From Pedobacter frigidisoli (lineage in GTDB: Bacteria > Bacteroidota > Bacteroidia > Sphingobacteriales > Sphingobacteriaceae): a stretch of 64,000 bases of DNA. Shown piece by piece: positions 35,178 through 43,343 of the stretch. The stretch lies in contig NZ_SJSN01000008.1 in assembly GCF_004331675.1 (NCBI RefSeq), positions 186,001 to 250,000 of the forward strand, in the 5' to 3' direction. Each line of letters opens with the position of its first letter. Positions within the stretch are counted from its first letter, which is position 1. Under the pieces are notes generated by a model. That model had not been told where the DNA came from. It ran no database searches and saw nothing but the letters and a program-made list of their open reading frames with translations. A program made the position numbers and the translations under genes.

Positions 35178-36242
35178 TTAATTGAACTGTAAACTGCCCT
35201 TACTGGCAAATTCACCGCAGAGATCGAATGCAACCTGTGCCCTTTGCTTGGCAGTCCCCTCCGTGATGGACTTGAATTTTGCCTCTCCGTCCTTGAACCT
35301 GCGCACGTTCTGGAAATATCCCGTCACTGCATTATACGCTCCAAAGACTGTCCCCGCCGTGGTCGGCATCTGCTGGGTATGGTTGCCCATCGCATAGCTG
35401 TAGACATCTTCTACAATGTTGCGGTAAACAGCCGAATTTTCATCGTCGGATCCCTGCTGCAGTTTCTTTAAAACTTCTTTATTTGGTGCCATGGCGACCT
35501 GTACAAGTTTTTTAACTTCTGTATCCGAGATGCGGACCGTTGCCCAATGGTTGAAAATATCTTCCATTTCCCCAGCTAGGTTGCTGGATATGCACATCAG
35601 TGTGTGCGCCTGTTTCAGCCTGTCGCCAGCTCCTGAGCTGTGGCGGATCCTCACCGCATTCTTATGGTTTCGCATTGCCGCATTCAGGGTATTGTTGCAA
35701 ACTATGCGAACAGGCGTAAATGCCGCGGTTATGCTCCCGCCCCCGTCGTGCGAAGTGGTCAAAAAAAGATACTGCTCGATCAGGTCATCAGCCCCTACAC
35801 GGATATAGGATGGAAGTTTTGCGGTAATAAAAATTCGCTCACCCTTGCCGAGCGCGCCCGCGGTCTCGTACTGGATGCCATCCCCTCCGCCTACAATGCT
35901 ATCAAAAAAGGAAAACGCGTCGATATTCTGCACCACGCTGTAATCCTTGCCCACTACCCCGAGCACATGCTCGGTGTCTGTGCGCATGGTCGCAAAGAAG
36001 TTTGGAACGGCTACGCCCGCCTCAGCTTGCAGGATCTCCCCCTGTCTGAATTCGTTATTGAGATTGTCCAGCGTGAAAAGCGGACGTTTTACAACGGTGT
36101 AATCCAGCCCTGCAAACTTCAGCGCCTCTGCTGAAGTTGGGTAACTGTCTATTATGGTGCCCAGCCCGTGCCAAGCTTTTTCCTTAACCGAAAAGAAAGC
36201 GTGTTTTTGTGTGTCCTCGTTGAAATTTAAGTTATGTGCCAT
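35178..36242 (-). CDS. DUF932 protein (phage/plasmid-like)
   Basis: 354 aa, complete DUF932 (TIGR03299). Recognisable stretches: MAHNLNFNEDTQKHAFFS, EKAWHGLGTIIDSYPTSAEAL, VLGVVGKDYSVVQNIDAFSFFD, and FLTTSHDGGGSITAAFTPVRIVCNN. Its biochemical role is unknown; members are nearly always on conjugative elements and phages, often beside Ssb and RadC, and are thought to help DNA establishment. It lies 35 bp downstream of ssb on the same strand. Confidence 0.9.
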   Translation of the reverse strand: MAHNLNFNEDTQKHAFFSVKEKAWHGLGTIIDSYPTSAEALKFAGLDYTVVKRPLFTLDNLNNEFRQGEILQAEAGVAVPNFFATMRTDTEHVLGVVGKDYSVVQNIDAFSFFDSIVGGGDGIQYETAGALGKGERIFITAKLPSYIRVGADDLIEQYLFLTTSHDGGGSITAAFTPVRIVCNNTLNAAMRNHKNAVRIRHSSGAGDRLKQAHTLMCISSNLAGEMEDIFNHWATVRISDTEVKKLVQVAMAPNKEVLKKLQQGSDDENSAVYRNIVEDVYSYAMGNHTQQMPTTAGTVFGAYNAVTGYFQNVRRFKDGEAKFKSITEGTAKQRAQVAFDLCGEFASKGSLQFN

Positions 36243-36277
36243 GACTATAATGTTTGATGCTTAAATAATTGGATTGC

Positions 36278-36637
36278 TTAAAATGTTAGGTCGCCTGTTT
36301 CATTGGCTGGCTCCCCCGAGTTCGCGTGCTTTGCGCCGGAACTAAAAAGCTTGATTTCAGAAACCCGAAACGTGAGCGCCGCGGCTGCCTCTGCTTCCTT
36401 GGTCACGTAAGCCCTGCAGCCCACATGCCCGAAGACCTGCACAACGTCCCCTTTTTTAAGAAATTCGGTAATCCCCGCATTCCTCCAATAACTGCATTCA
36501 AAAAATCTCGCGATCTCGCGGCGCTGCTCACCGCTCATGTAGCTGTGGTTTACAGCTATTGTAAAGCCTACTACTTTGGTATGCTCTGATACCTCTCTAA
36601 CTTCCGCATCAGCGGTCAATCTTCCTACAATTTCCAT
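36278..36637 (-). CDS. ssb: single-stranded DNA-binding protein
   Basis: 119 aa from ATG 36637 (MEIVGRLTADAEVREVSEHT); an in-frame extension to 36694 is not typical of Ssb. It has the OB-fold pattern VVGFTIAVNHSY, ARFFECSYWR, FLKKGDVVQVFGHVG. The C-terminus ends GDLTF, lacking the DxDIPF acidic tip by which chromosomal Ssb recruits partners. Element-borne Ssb probably coats the transferred strand in the recipient. It heads the minus-strand accessory set with DUF932. Confidence 0.88.
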   Translation of the reverse strand: MEIVGRLTADAEVREVSEHTKVVGFTIAVNHSYMSGEQRREIARFFECSYWRNAGITEFLKKGDVVQVFGHVGCRAYVTKEAEAAAALTFRVSEIKLFSSGAKHANSGEPANETGDLTF

Positions 36638-36714
36638 AACTGCATTTTTTAAGTAAAAACTTGAACCGTTTTTTTCTCCTTTCCGTCCGTCCAAAAGAAT
36701 TTTTTCAAAAGAAA

Positions 36715-36857
36715 AAACGGAAAAAAAGAAAGCAATGAAATCCGTGACCCTTTAAGCTGGTCGGAGCACTATAAGTCCCGAAGGGTGGACGGCAAAGCCG
36801 GCCATTATGCGTGCGCAGCCAGCGGGGGTTACGATATTCGCAGCCTTTCTTTCCGTT
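36715..36857 (-). other. structured non-coding segment bounded by inverted repeats
   Basis: AAACGGAAAAAAGAAAG (36715-36731) faces CTTTCTTTCCGTTT (36844-36857), complementary apart from three extra A residues. Inside are GC-rich hairpins (GGC/CGGC TTT GCCG on the minus strand at about 36788-36802) and a repeated CGCAGCC. No ORF fits. The block lies between RadC-like and ssb genes; it could be a structured leader RNA of ssb, an origin-type site or a small mobile palindrome. Confidence 0.5.
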
Positions 36858-36875
36858 TCGATTGAAAAATATAAC

Positions 36876-37451
36876 TTACACCCTCCCCTGAAAAAGACGC
36901 TCTGCAATGCCCATCACCGCAATGATGGTCGCCGCCTTGGCCGGCCCAATACCGTTGAACCTGCTTAAGGAAGAAATGTCCCTACCCACAAGTCCAGCAA
37001 ATCCGCCAAGGGATTTCAGCATCCTGTCGGAAAGCGCCACCGCATCCTCGCCCGGGGTACCAGAGCCGATCAGAATTGCGAGCAGTTCGCTATCGCTCAG
37101 CATGTTCGGCCCGTGCTCAAAAAGTTTCTCCCTTGGTTTTTTCTCCGGGTCCCAGCCCGGAATGCCACCACGTTTCTGCAGGATTTTCTCATTACGGATA
37201 TCCTGCACGGTCTTTCCCTTTACGTCAAGGTGCGCCGAGTGGTAGAAGAGCGATGACATCGCGGAGATCAGGAAATGGAAGTCTTCCTCGAAAACGATCA
37301 CAAAGCTCCTGACATAGGAGCCATCAGGTTGCTGGTCGCTACGGGAAATCTGTATGAACTTGCTGTCCTTTACGGTTTTCTTGAAGTCGAGAAAATAGTG
37401 GCGCTTTTCGGAGGACGAAAAGCTTTCGCTCATTAATACGTTGGCTAACAT
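36876..37451 (-). CDS. fusion of a DUF3276 (PUR-like) domain with a RadC N-terminal HhH domain
   Basis: 191 aa from ATG 37451 (GTG 37475 and ATG 37433 are alternatives). Residues about 10-70 (SEKRHYFLDFKKTVKDSKFI, SFVIVFEEDFHFLISAMSSL) match the PUR-alpha-like DUF3276/BpuR nucleic-acid-binding fold. The second half (REKLFEHGPNMLSDSELLAI, GSGTPGEDAVALSDRML, SRFNGIGPAKAATI) is the helix-hairpin-helix N-domain of RadC, but the JAMM metal-binding domain is absent. So it should bind DNA without peptidase-like activity. It diverges from the zinc-ribbon gene over a shared inverted repeat. Confidence 0.75.
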   Translation of the reverse strand: MLANVLMSESFSSSEKRHYFLDFKKTVKDSKFIQISRSDQQPDGSYVRSFVIVFEEDFHFLISAMSSLFYHSAHLDVKGKTVQDIRNEKILQKRGGIPGWDPEKKPREKLFEHGPNMLSDSELLAILIGSGTPGEDAVALSDRMLKSLGGFAGLVGRDISSLSRFNGIGPAKAATIIAVMGIAERLFQGRV

Positions 37452-37521
37452 AACGGTATGGTTTTGGTACAGCACAAAATTGGGAAGTGGAAAAGTGCTA
37501 GCCGTACCGAAAACTATTTAA

Positions 37522-37545
37522 CCGTTTTAAACGTTTTTAAAACGG
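37522..37545. promoter_or_regulatory. inverted repeat between divergent genes
   Basis: CCGTTTTAA (37522-37530), six-base spacer ACGTTT, TTAAAACGG (37537-37545). It is perfect, centred between the start codons of the PUR-RadC and zinc-ribbon genes, and fits a dimeric repressor site controlling both. The upstream AACGTTTT stretch also carries promoter-like bases. Confidence 0.65.
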
Positions 37546-37566
37546 ATATAATGCTGATTTACAGTT

Positions 37567-38034
37567 ATGAGTGGATTTGACCCAAATTTTTCGCCCTTTG
37601 AATGCCTCACCTGCGGAAAGGAACTTTTCGGTAGGCGGGATAAAAAGTACTGCAACGATAATTGCCGGAATGCAGGCAACAGAAAGAGCAAAGGCATTGA
37701 CAGCTGGTACGAGCCGCTGTTCATTGCCCAGATCAACGCCATCCTGAAGCGGAACTACAAGATCCTGAAGACAGAGGTCACCAAGCACAACGGACCAACC
37801 TCAGTCGGCAGGTTCTACCTTATTGATAAGGAATTTAACTTTAAGTATTACACCAGCATCCTCACCACAAATGCAGGCACCTATCACTTTATCTATGACC
37901 ACGGCTGGCGTGAACTGGAAGATGGAAAGATCATGATCGATGAACCCAAGGCAGGCCGAACTTTAAGAGCCACATTTAAAGAGATCGGCGTTCGGGATGG
38001 AAACGGCATCCTTCCCGCAAAGCGGAAGATATAG
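37567..38034 (+). CDS. zinc-ribbon hypothetical protein
   Basis: 155 aa. Residues 10-40 carry a treble-clef-like zinc ribbon (CLTCGKELFGRRDKKYCNDNC), resembling DUF2116 ribbons. The following part has a Lys-rich helix (AQINAILKRNYKILKTEVTK) and a beta segment (YYTSILTTNAGTYHFIYDHG). It is likely a nucleic-acid-binding accessory protein. Divergent from the PUR-RadC fusion over the shared inverted repeat. GC-rich, so probably resident on the element. Confidence 0.75.
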   Translation: MSGFDPNFSPFECLTCGKELFGRRDKKYCNDNCRNAGNRKSKGIDSWYEPLFIAQINAILKRNYKILKTEVTKHNGPTSVGRFYLIDKEFNFKYYTSILTTNAGTYHFIYDHGWRELEDGKIMIDEPKAGRTLRATFKEIGVRDGNGILPAKRKI

Positions 38035-38076
38035 TGTACAGCCCGGAAAAACGCCCAAGAAAAAATCCAAAAAAAA

Positions 38077-38105
38077 AGCGGGAAAAACCAAAGGCCCTTC
38101 CCGCT
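38077..38105 (-). terminator. terminator of the LLM monooxygenase gene
   Basis: AGCGGGAA (38077-38084) pairs with TTCCCGCT (38098-38105). The A-run on the left reads as T9 on the minus strand, so it serves the minus-strand gene whose stop is at 38184. Confidence 0.8.
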
Positions 38106-38183
38106 TATCTAAATTAACGCTCTCGAATATTAAACGCACCGATCGGCGATATGTTTTGTCAAGTAAAAAAATCTCAAAACCAA

Positions 38184-39206
38184 CTACCGCCATCCAAGAC
38201 CGGGTGCAACATGTTCCATTATTGCAGAGAGTATATGTACATTGTAATCAACCCCAAGGGTATTCGGAATGGTCAGTAGCACGGTATCCGCTTCCTGAAT
38301 TGCCTCATCTGCTGCCAAATCCTTAATGAGCTGATCGGGTTCAGCCGCATAGCCCCTCCCGAACACCGCCCTTTGGGTGGGCTCGATATAGCCAAAACTG
38401 TCCGATCCCTTTCCCTGCTGTCCGAAATAAAGCCTGTCCTGGTCGTTCATCAGCGCAAAGATCGATCGGCTGACCGAAACCCTTGGCCCACGGGAATGAC
38501 CAGCTTTCTTCCACGCCTCCTTATACAACCTGATCTGCTCGGCCTGTTGGACATGGAAGGGCTTTCCGTTTTCGTCAAACTTTAGCGTAGAGCTCTGCAG
38601 GTTCATTCCATTCTCAGCCGCCCACACCGCAGTTGCATTGGAAGCGGCTCCCCACCAGATGCGTTCACGAAGTCCTTCGGAATACGGCTCCAAACGAAGC
38701 AGTCCCGGCGGATTGGGAAACATCGGATTTGGGCTGGGCGATGCAAATCCCTTACCTTCCAACCTTTGCAGAAACTCCATAGCCTTCCTGCGTCCCATGT
38801 CCGCATCACTTTCTCCTTCACCAAGCTCATAGCCAAAGTGCCTCCAGCCGTCCACCACCTGTTCTGGCGAACCCCGGCTAACGCCCAGCTGCAACCTGCC
38901 TCCCGAGATCAAATCCGCAGCTCCCGCATCCTCCACCATATATAACGGGTTTTCATATCGCATATCGATTACCCCGGTACCGATCTCAATCGTAGAGGTC
39001 TTCGCCCCAATTGCCGACAAAAGCGGAAAGGGCGAAGCTAATTGTCTTGCAAAATGGTGAACCCTGAAATACGCACCATCAAGGCCGATTTCTTCTGCTG
39101 CAACGGCTAGGTCAATCGACTGCAGCAACGTATCGCTGGCAGTCCTTGCCTGATATGAAGGATGGTCAGCCCAGTGCCCAAACGATAAAAATCCTATTTT
39201 CTTCAT
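38184..39206 (-). CDS. LLM-class flavin-dependent monooxygenase
   Basis: 340 aa luciferase-like TIM-barrel protein using FMNH2 or F420-type flavin. Landmarks: GFLSFGHWADHPSY, LAVAAEEIGLDGAYFRVHHFARQLASP (flavin-binding stretch of the CE1758 group), IEIGTGVIDMRYENPLYMVE, GGRLQLGVSRGSPEQVV and ILSAIMEHVAPGL. It is metabolic cargo of the ICE and has no gene partner in the element. The substrate is unknown. Confidence 0.9.
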   Translation of the reverse strand: MKKIGFLSFGHWADHPSYQARTASDTLLQSIDLAVAAEEIGLDGAYFRVHHFARQLASPFPLLSAIGAKTSTIEIGTGVIDMRYENPLYMVEDAGAADLISGGRLQLGVSRGSPEQVVDGWRHFGYELGEGESDADMGRRKAMEFLQRLEGKGFASPSPNPMFPNPPGLLRLEPYSEGLRERIWWGAASNATAVWAAENGMNLQSSTLKFDENGKPFHVQQAEQIRLYKEAWKKAGHSRGPRVSVSRSIFALMNDQDRLYFGQQGKGSDSFGYIEPTQRAVFGRGYAAEPDQLIKDLAADEAIQEADTVLLTIPNTLGVDYNVHILSAIMEHVAPGLGWR

Positions 39207-39318
39207 CTATACAAATGCTTAGGCCCAAAGTTAACGAATAAGCAACCGTACAAGGTCAGCCTTTGGTCACAACGGAAGTGCCAAACAATCCCCCAAAGCC
39301 ATTTGTTCCAAAATAACT

Positions 39319-39741
39319 ATGTCAAGGAGAAAGCAGATCAAATCAAAACAGCAGTTCGTTGAAGCCTTAGAGCTTGAGAAATCCGGAGACACCACATCGG
39401 CGCTGAAACTTTACCAAAAAGCGGTTACTACTGACCCCTCCAATTCGCACGCCTGGAACAGGCAGATGGTGCTATTTAGAAAATCGAGGACTAGGGAGCA
39501 GGAGGTCGAATTGATCAAAAATGCTATCAGCGGATACCAAAAATCTGCCGAAAGCAGGAAAAGGGATTGGATGGAAGAGAACAGGAAAAAGGCCGATAGC
39601 TCCCGTGAACTGGCCAAAATGCTTGGGCTGCTCGAAGAAACGGGACTGCCCAAAGGCGATGATACCCTCATCGAGAAATGGCAGACCAGGCTCTATCTGC
39701 TCGAATACCGCATCAAAAATGCACGGAAGAAGAAAGTTTAG
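39319..39741 (+). CDS. TPR-repeat protein
   Basis: 140 aa soluble protein. The first 60 residues form a tetratricopeptide-like unit (FVEALELEKSGDTTSALKLY, ATDP-type turn as TTDPSNSHAWNRQM). The rest is a highly charged helix ending in a Lys/Arg run (RIKNARKKKV). It may be a scaffold. It is on the plus strand between the LLM gene and the histone-like gene; no partner is evident. Confidence 0.7.
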   Translation: MSRRKQIKSKQQFVEALELEKSGDTTSALKLYQKAVTTDPSNSHAWNRQMVLFRKSRTREQEVELIKNAISGYQKSAESRKRDWMEENRKKADSSRELAKMLGLLEETGLPKGDDTLIEKWQTRLYLLEYRIKNARKKKV

Positions 39742-39831
39742 ACCAAAAAAACCAACAGCCGCACCTCAAAAACTACCAAGGCAACAACAAAGCAAAAACA
39801 AAAAGCACTCACAAGCCAAAACCAACCAAGA

Positions 39832-39856
39832 AAGGCCCCGCGAAATGCGGAGCCTT
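39832..39856 (-). terminator. terminator of the histone H1-like gene
   Basis: AAGGCCCCGC (39832-39841) with GCGGAGCCTT (39847-39856), one mismatch; a weak T-rich end (TTTCTTGG) follows on the minus strand. Confidence 0.55.
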
Positions 39857-39884
39857 CTATCCCAAACAGCAAATAATGCTATGA

Positions 39885-40061
39885 TTATTTTGCGTTCTTC
39901 TTTTCAGTTACCTCAGCCCTAATGGCCTGAGCGAGGTTTTTCAGGTCCTGCATCCCTTTGCGAACACGTGTGCCCGCAGCAGCGTTGCCATTCTCATAGA
40001 ACTTGACCACATCGACCTCAACCGAGGCAATCAGCTCTTTCACTTTTCCAAAATTTTCCAT
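39885..40061 (-). CDS. histone H1-like (Hc1-type) protein
   Basis: 58 aa: starts MENFGKVKELIASVEVDVVK and ends in a Lys-rich tail (TEKKNAK). It matches the Bacteroidetes histone H1-like Hc1 family, in which the GTRVRKGMQDLKNLAQ stretch is nearly invariant. Members are small DNA-compacting proteins. An element-borne copy might tame the incoming DNA, by analogy with other H-NS-like proteins on plasmids. It lies 58 bp after the 331-aa ICE gene on the same strand. Confidence 0.85.
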   Translation of the reverse strand: MENFGKVKELIASVEVDVVKFYENGNAAAGTRVRKGMQDLKNLAQAIRAEVTEKKNAK

Positions 40062-40119
40062 TACATTAAAATTAAAATTGTTTGAATATTTGATCTGCCC
40101 GCTAAGTTATTAAAATCCA

Positions 40120-41115
40120 CTAAACGCCCAAACCCTGCCCCTGCTCTTTTTTATTTGCCTTTTCCTTACCGGCGGATACCTCGGCGATCTGCTCGGGCTT
40201 AAGGTGTTCCTCCCTTTTGATCGACCGGCCCTCCAATGAATAAAGGTTGACCTGTTTGAATTCCGGAACGGCCTCGGCCAGGATCGCCTCTTTCTTTCCG
40301 TTCACGTTCACCGTTACCACTGCCCTGTCCCCATTCTTGAGCGCAGCTTCCAGTTCGGCACGTTTATCCAAGGTAGCCAGCTCCCTAAAATCAAACCTGT
40401 CCAAAACAGCAGAGAGATCATAGCCATAGCCCTCGCTGAAGGTCTTTAAATGAAAATTACCACTCTTGTCCCTAGGGGCATCAAAGTCCAGTTTCGCCCA
40501 GGCGGTATATTCGTTCTTCTGCACATTGAGCATATCCTCCCTGTAGACCGAACGGCCGGCAAGCAGGTTCAAGCCTTGCGAAAGCGAAAACCCGGTCCCC
40601 TGCTCCACGTAAAAGGTCTGGCCGGGCGAAGGGTTCTTCAGCGACTTATAAAACTCCTTATCAATGTTGATCAGTTTTCCATCCCCCATGGTGGCAAGCT
40701 CTTTCGAATCCTGCAGACTCACACCAGCATACATTTGCGCAGCCCCGCGGATATCCTGCGATGCCTCCATACGGGAGTTAAATTCCTTTACAGCAAGCGA
40801 GGGCATCTCAAATTCCTTCAGGATCACATCCTCGCCCTGGCGCTGCGAGGAAACAAAATATTTCTCTCCCGGAGGCAGTGGGGGCTGGGCCTCCCGCACC
40901 AGGTCGAACTTGTTGAAGTAATAATATTCCGAGGTCCTCGACTGATTGAAGTGCAGCGCCATTTCCACCCTTCCCTTCTCGGCCTGTATCTCATCATACA
41001 GGATGAAGCGCGGCTCATTTGCCGCCATCTTGGCCTCCATCTGGCCGATCAAATTCTCACTGAAGCCAAGCTTACCCATCTCGGCTTTCAGGTTCTCTAA
41101 ATTTTTTGCATCCAT
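40120..41115 (-). CDS. conserved ICE hypothetical protein
   Basis: 331 aa from ATG 41115 (a GTG two codons earlier is possible). No signal or membrane segment. The C-terminal part has beta-hairpin repeats (VTVNVNGKKEAILAEAVPEF, QVNLYSLEGRSIKREEHL), a layout seen in DUF3945/DUF4099-type proteins of Bacteroidetes ICEs, ending in a charged GQGLGV tail. Function unknown. It follows traM after a 211-bp gap in which traN would be expected. Confidence 0.65.
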   Translation of the reverse strand: MDAKNLENLKAEMGKLGFSENLIGQMEAKMAANEPRFILYDEIQAEKGRVEMALHFNQSRTSEYYYFNKFDLVREAQPPLPPGEKYFVSSQRQGEDVILKEFEMPSLAVKEFNSRMEASQDIRGAAQMYAGVSLQDSKELATMGDGKLINIDKEFYKSLKNPSPGQTFYVEQGTGFSLSQGLNLLAGRSVYREDMLNVQKNEYTAWAKLDFDAPRDKSGNFHLKTFSEGYGYDLSAVLDRFDFRELATLDKRAELEAALKNGDRAVVTVNVNGKKEAILAEAVPEFKQVNLYSLEGRSIKREEHLKPEQIAEVSAGKEKANKKEQGQGLGV

Positions 41116-41326
41116 AATCACTTTTTCTATGGGACCAACCTTCCCGATCGCTCAGGGCCTTGATTGTTCCCGGTTCATTAATCTTGTTAAGCACAAGCCA
41201 CCTGTGCTGTTGTCAAAAGGAAAAACGCCATCAGACTCTCTCCCAAAACGCCGATCCTTCGTGCTGTGCCAGGCAGTCTTTCAATTCCCTACAATGGGCC
41301 ATGATGACCTAGGCTCAGTTCAGGCA

Positions 41327-42373
41327 TTACGGCCGGTTGTTTCGAAGCAATACTTTTTCGCCAGGCTTCAGCTTCACCCTCACCACACGAACTTTCCTGG
41401 AAAAAAGGGACTTCGCCGCATCTATCCCCGCACCAGCTACCTGTCCCGCCACGCCATCCATCCCATAGATCGAAATCCCGCCCATGGCGTCAACCGCACC
41501 ACCCGAGGCCACATCGCCAAACACCGCATCAGGCGCGGAAAGGCCAGGCATTCCATCCATCCCGTACATCGTCAGTTCTACTGGAATGATCAGCTCGCCC
41601 AAACGGATGTTCTTGATATCGAGTAATAACCGCTGGTTGACCAGTCTGCACAGCCCGAAAACAAAGTGGCCCTTTGGAATGACCACGTTCTTCAGTACCA
41701 CCGAATCGAGCAAACGAAGCCTAATGGTTGAGCCCTGTAGCACTTTCCCTCCATCGGCCATCTCAGCAGGCACCGCCATAAATTCTTTTTCCGCTCCATC
41801 TGCATAGATCTTTGAAACCACTTTCTGCTGCGCACGGGCAGGGTACTGGATATCCAATAGTTTTTCCAGCATAGCGTTCATCTGCTCCATTTCAGGATCG
41901 GTTCCCTTGTCCGCTTTTATTGATTTCATCAACATTTCCAGCCTGTCTACATCACCAGAAATATTTCCATTGGCATTTTTTTGGGCTAGACCGTCAGCGG
42001 AGCTTTTGCCAATGCCGATATCAGCAGGCGCAGAATTGATCTCCTTGTTCAGCGCAGCAAGTTTTGCGTTGATCTCGGCAGTCTTTTCATCCCCGGCACC
42101 ATTGCCAAAGCCCATCTTTTCCGCCGTTCCCGCAATCCCAATGCTTCCCGAAGTATCCTTTTCGCCACGAGCATAAAAGCCCATCTTGTCCACCGGTTCC
42201 TCCGTCTTGAAATTGGCATCCGGCAGTGCCGTGTTGATCCCCTCTGAAATCAAGACACCATCCGACGAACCCCTTCCGCCACCTCCAGCATAGAATGCCA
42301 ATGCCAGAAAAGGCATGACAAGTAGCGGCAATACCAAGAGGATCTTCCTCTTGTCCCTAGTTTTTGTTTCCAT
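41327..42373 (-). CDS. traM: conjugative transposon protein TraM
   Basis: 348 aa. Residues about 10-27 are a membrane helix (ILLVLPLLVMPFLALAFY), then a long Ala/Gly/Lys-rich flexible region, and a C-terminal domain (VVLKNVVIPKGHFVFGLCR, KLKPGEKVLLRNNRP) that resembles the VirB10-like TraM C-domain. It would span the periplasm as part of the mating channel. It is shorter than the CTnDOT version. It is the last recognised tra gene of the operon here. Confidence 0.88.
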   Translation of the reverse strand: METKTRDKRKILLVLPLLVMPFLALAFYAGGGGRGSSDGVLISEGINTALPDANFKTEEPVDKMGFYARGEKDTSGSIGIAGTAEKMGFGNGAGDEKTAEINAKLAALNKEINSAPADIGIGKSSADGLAQKNANGNISGDVDRLEMLMKSIKADKGTDPEMEQMNAMLEKLLDIQYPARAQQKVVSKIYADGAEKEFMAVPAEMADGGKVLQGSTIRLRLLDSVVLKNVVIPKGHFVFGLCRLVNQRLLLDIKNIRLGELIIPVELTMYGMDGMPGLSAPDAVFGDVASGGAVDAMGGISIYGMDGVAGQVAGAGIDAAKSLFSRKVRVVRVKLKPGEKVLLRNNRP

Positions 42374-42406
42374 AAAATTTGAATTGAATTGTTAAAAATT
42401 GGACTG

Positions 42407-42643
42407 TTAAAATATTGCGTTAACCATGATGTAAACCAGATAGGCAGCAAAGCCCAAAAGCAAAGCCCCAAGAATAATCCTCGTTTTGACCTGTCCCATT
42501 TTTTGGGCCTGGGCATTCAGCTTCGCTGCTGTGTTTCTTTGCACCGCCAATATCCTTTCTGCTATTTTTCTTGCAGTTCTTTCCTGAGGCGCAGCTAATA
42601 GCTTTGCTTCCTTTCTCTTGCTAAAAAACTTGAATAGTCCCAT
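42407..42643 (-). CDS. TraL-like small membrane protein
   Basis: 78 aa. A basic N-terminal helix (FFSKRKEAKLLAAPQERTARKIAERI) is followed by one membrane segment (IILGALLLGFAAYLVYIMV). It is placed between traK and traM, where CTnDOT has traL, and is separated from traK by 3 bp and from traM by 33 bp. I cannot prove homology from sequence alone, so the position carries the assignment. Confidence 0.6.
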   Translation of the reverse strand: MGLFKFFSKRKEAKLLAAPQERTARKIAERILAVQRNTAAKLNAQAQKMGQVKTRIILGALLLGFAAYLVYIMVNAIF

Positions 42644-42646
42644 AGC

Positions 42647-43258
42647 TTATGGCTTTACGACATCTTGGTTCAACACTGTTTCCCATCTTTGGATTAGAAA
42701 TCCATGCGGATTATTGTCCGAGCGCGACACGTTTCGCAGGTACCCCTGCGTCACCAGTTTCCTGGAAACCGTGGAAGTTGACCTAACCAGCTGTTGGGTC
42801 GCATAACACCTAAAATGGAAAGGCTCTTCCTGCATATCCAGCAACACCGAATCGACTGTTATCGACTGAGAAATATTTGCCGATATGAGATTGGTGAAAT
42901 ACCCCTGCTCCTTCAAATTGTCGTATTCCTTTTTCGCCGAACCATCGGCCAGATACAGCGCCTTTCCGATGTTTGATGCAATGACCTTTTCATCCGGGTC
43001 CAGGGTAAAGAACCAGTAATGGAACATCTTCACGTGGTCGCGGATCTCCACCGCTACATTGTCCTTTCGTTCCGCCGAAAAAGCCTCCAGCGCTTTCCCG
43101 TTGGCCAGGATGTAGACCTTTCCGGTAATCTCCCTTACCATCGCAAAGCTCTTCCAGACGGCAAATCCCGATACCAGCACGCACGCGACGATTAAAAAGA
43201 GCGAAAATCTTTTGATGTGCGAGAAAGCGGTATCTATATTTCTTAATTGTGTAAACAT
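42647..43258 (-). CDS. traK: conjugative transposon protein TraK
   Basis: 203 aa. N-terminal membrane anchor (FSLFLIVACVLVSGFAVW), then a VirB8-like periplasmic domain: VREITGKVYILANGKALEAF, VAVEIRDHVKMFHYWFFTLDPDEK, and FLIQRWETVLNQDV. VirB8-type proteins organise the inner-membrane part of the mating apparatus. It is 85 bp downstream of traJ and just ahead of the traL-like gene. The length agrees with TraK of CTnDOT-like elements. Confidence 0.92.
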   Translation of the reverse strand: MFTQLRNIDTAFSHIKRFSLFLIVACVLVSGFAVWKSFAMVREITGKVYILANGKALEAFSAERKDNVAVEIRDHVKMFHYWFFTLDPDEKVIASNIGKALYLADGSAKKEYDNLKEQGYFTNLISANISQSITVDSVLLDMQEEPFHFRCYATQQLVRSTSTVSRKLVTQGYLRNVSRSDNNPHGFLIQRWETVLNQDVVKP

Positions 43259-43343
43259 GACCTGAAGTCTTAAAATGAATTTTCTATTATTTTAATTTGG
43301 GGCCGGGCAGAGGCTCAGCTTTTGCCCTGCCCCAAACCATTAC

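Noticed and set aside
41116..41326. traN remnant
   Set aside because: Only scraps of ORF are seen and none carries a recognisable TraN motif.
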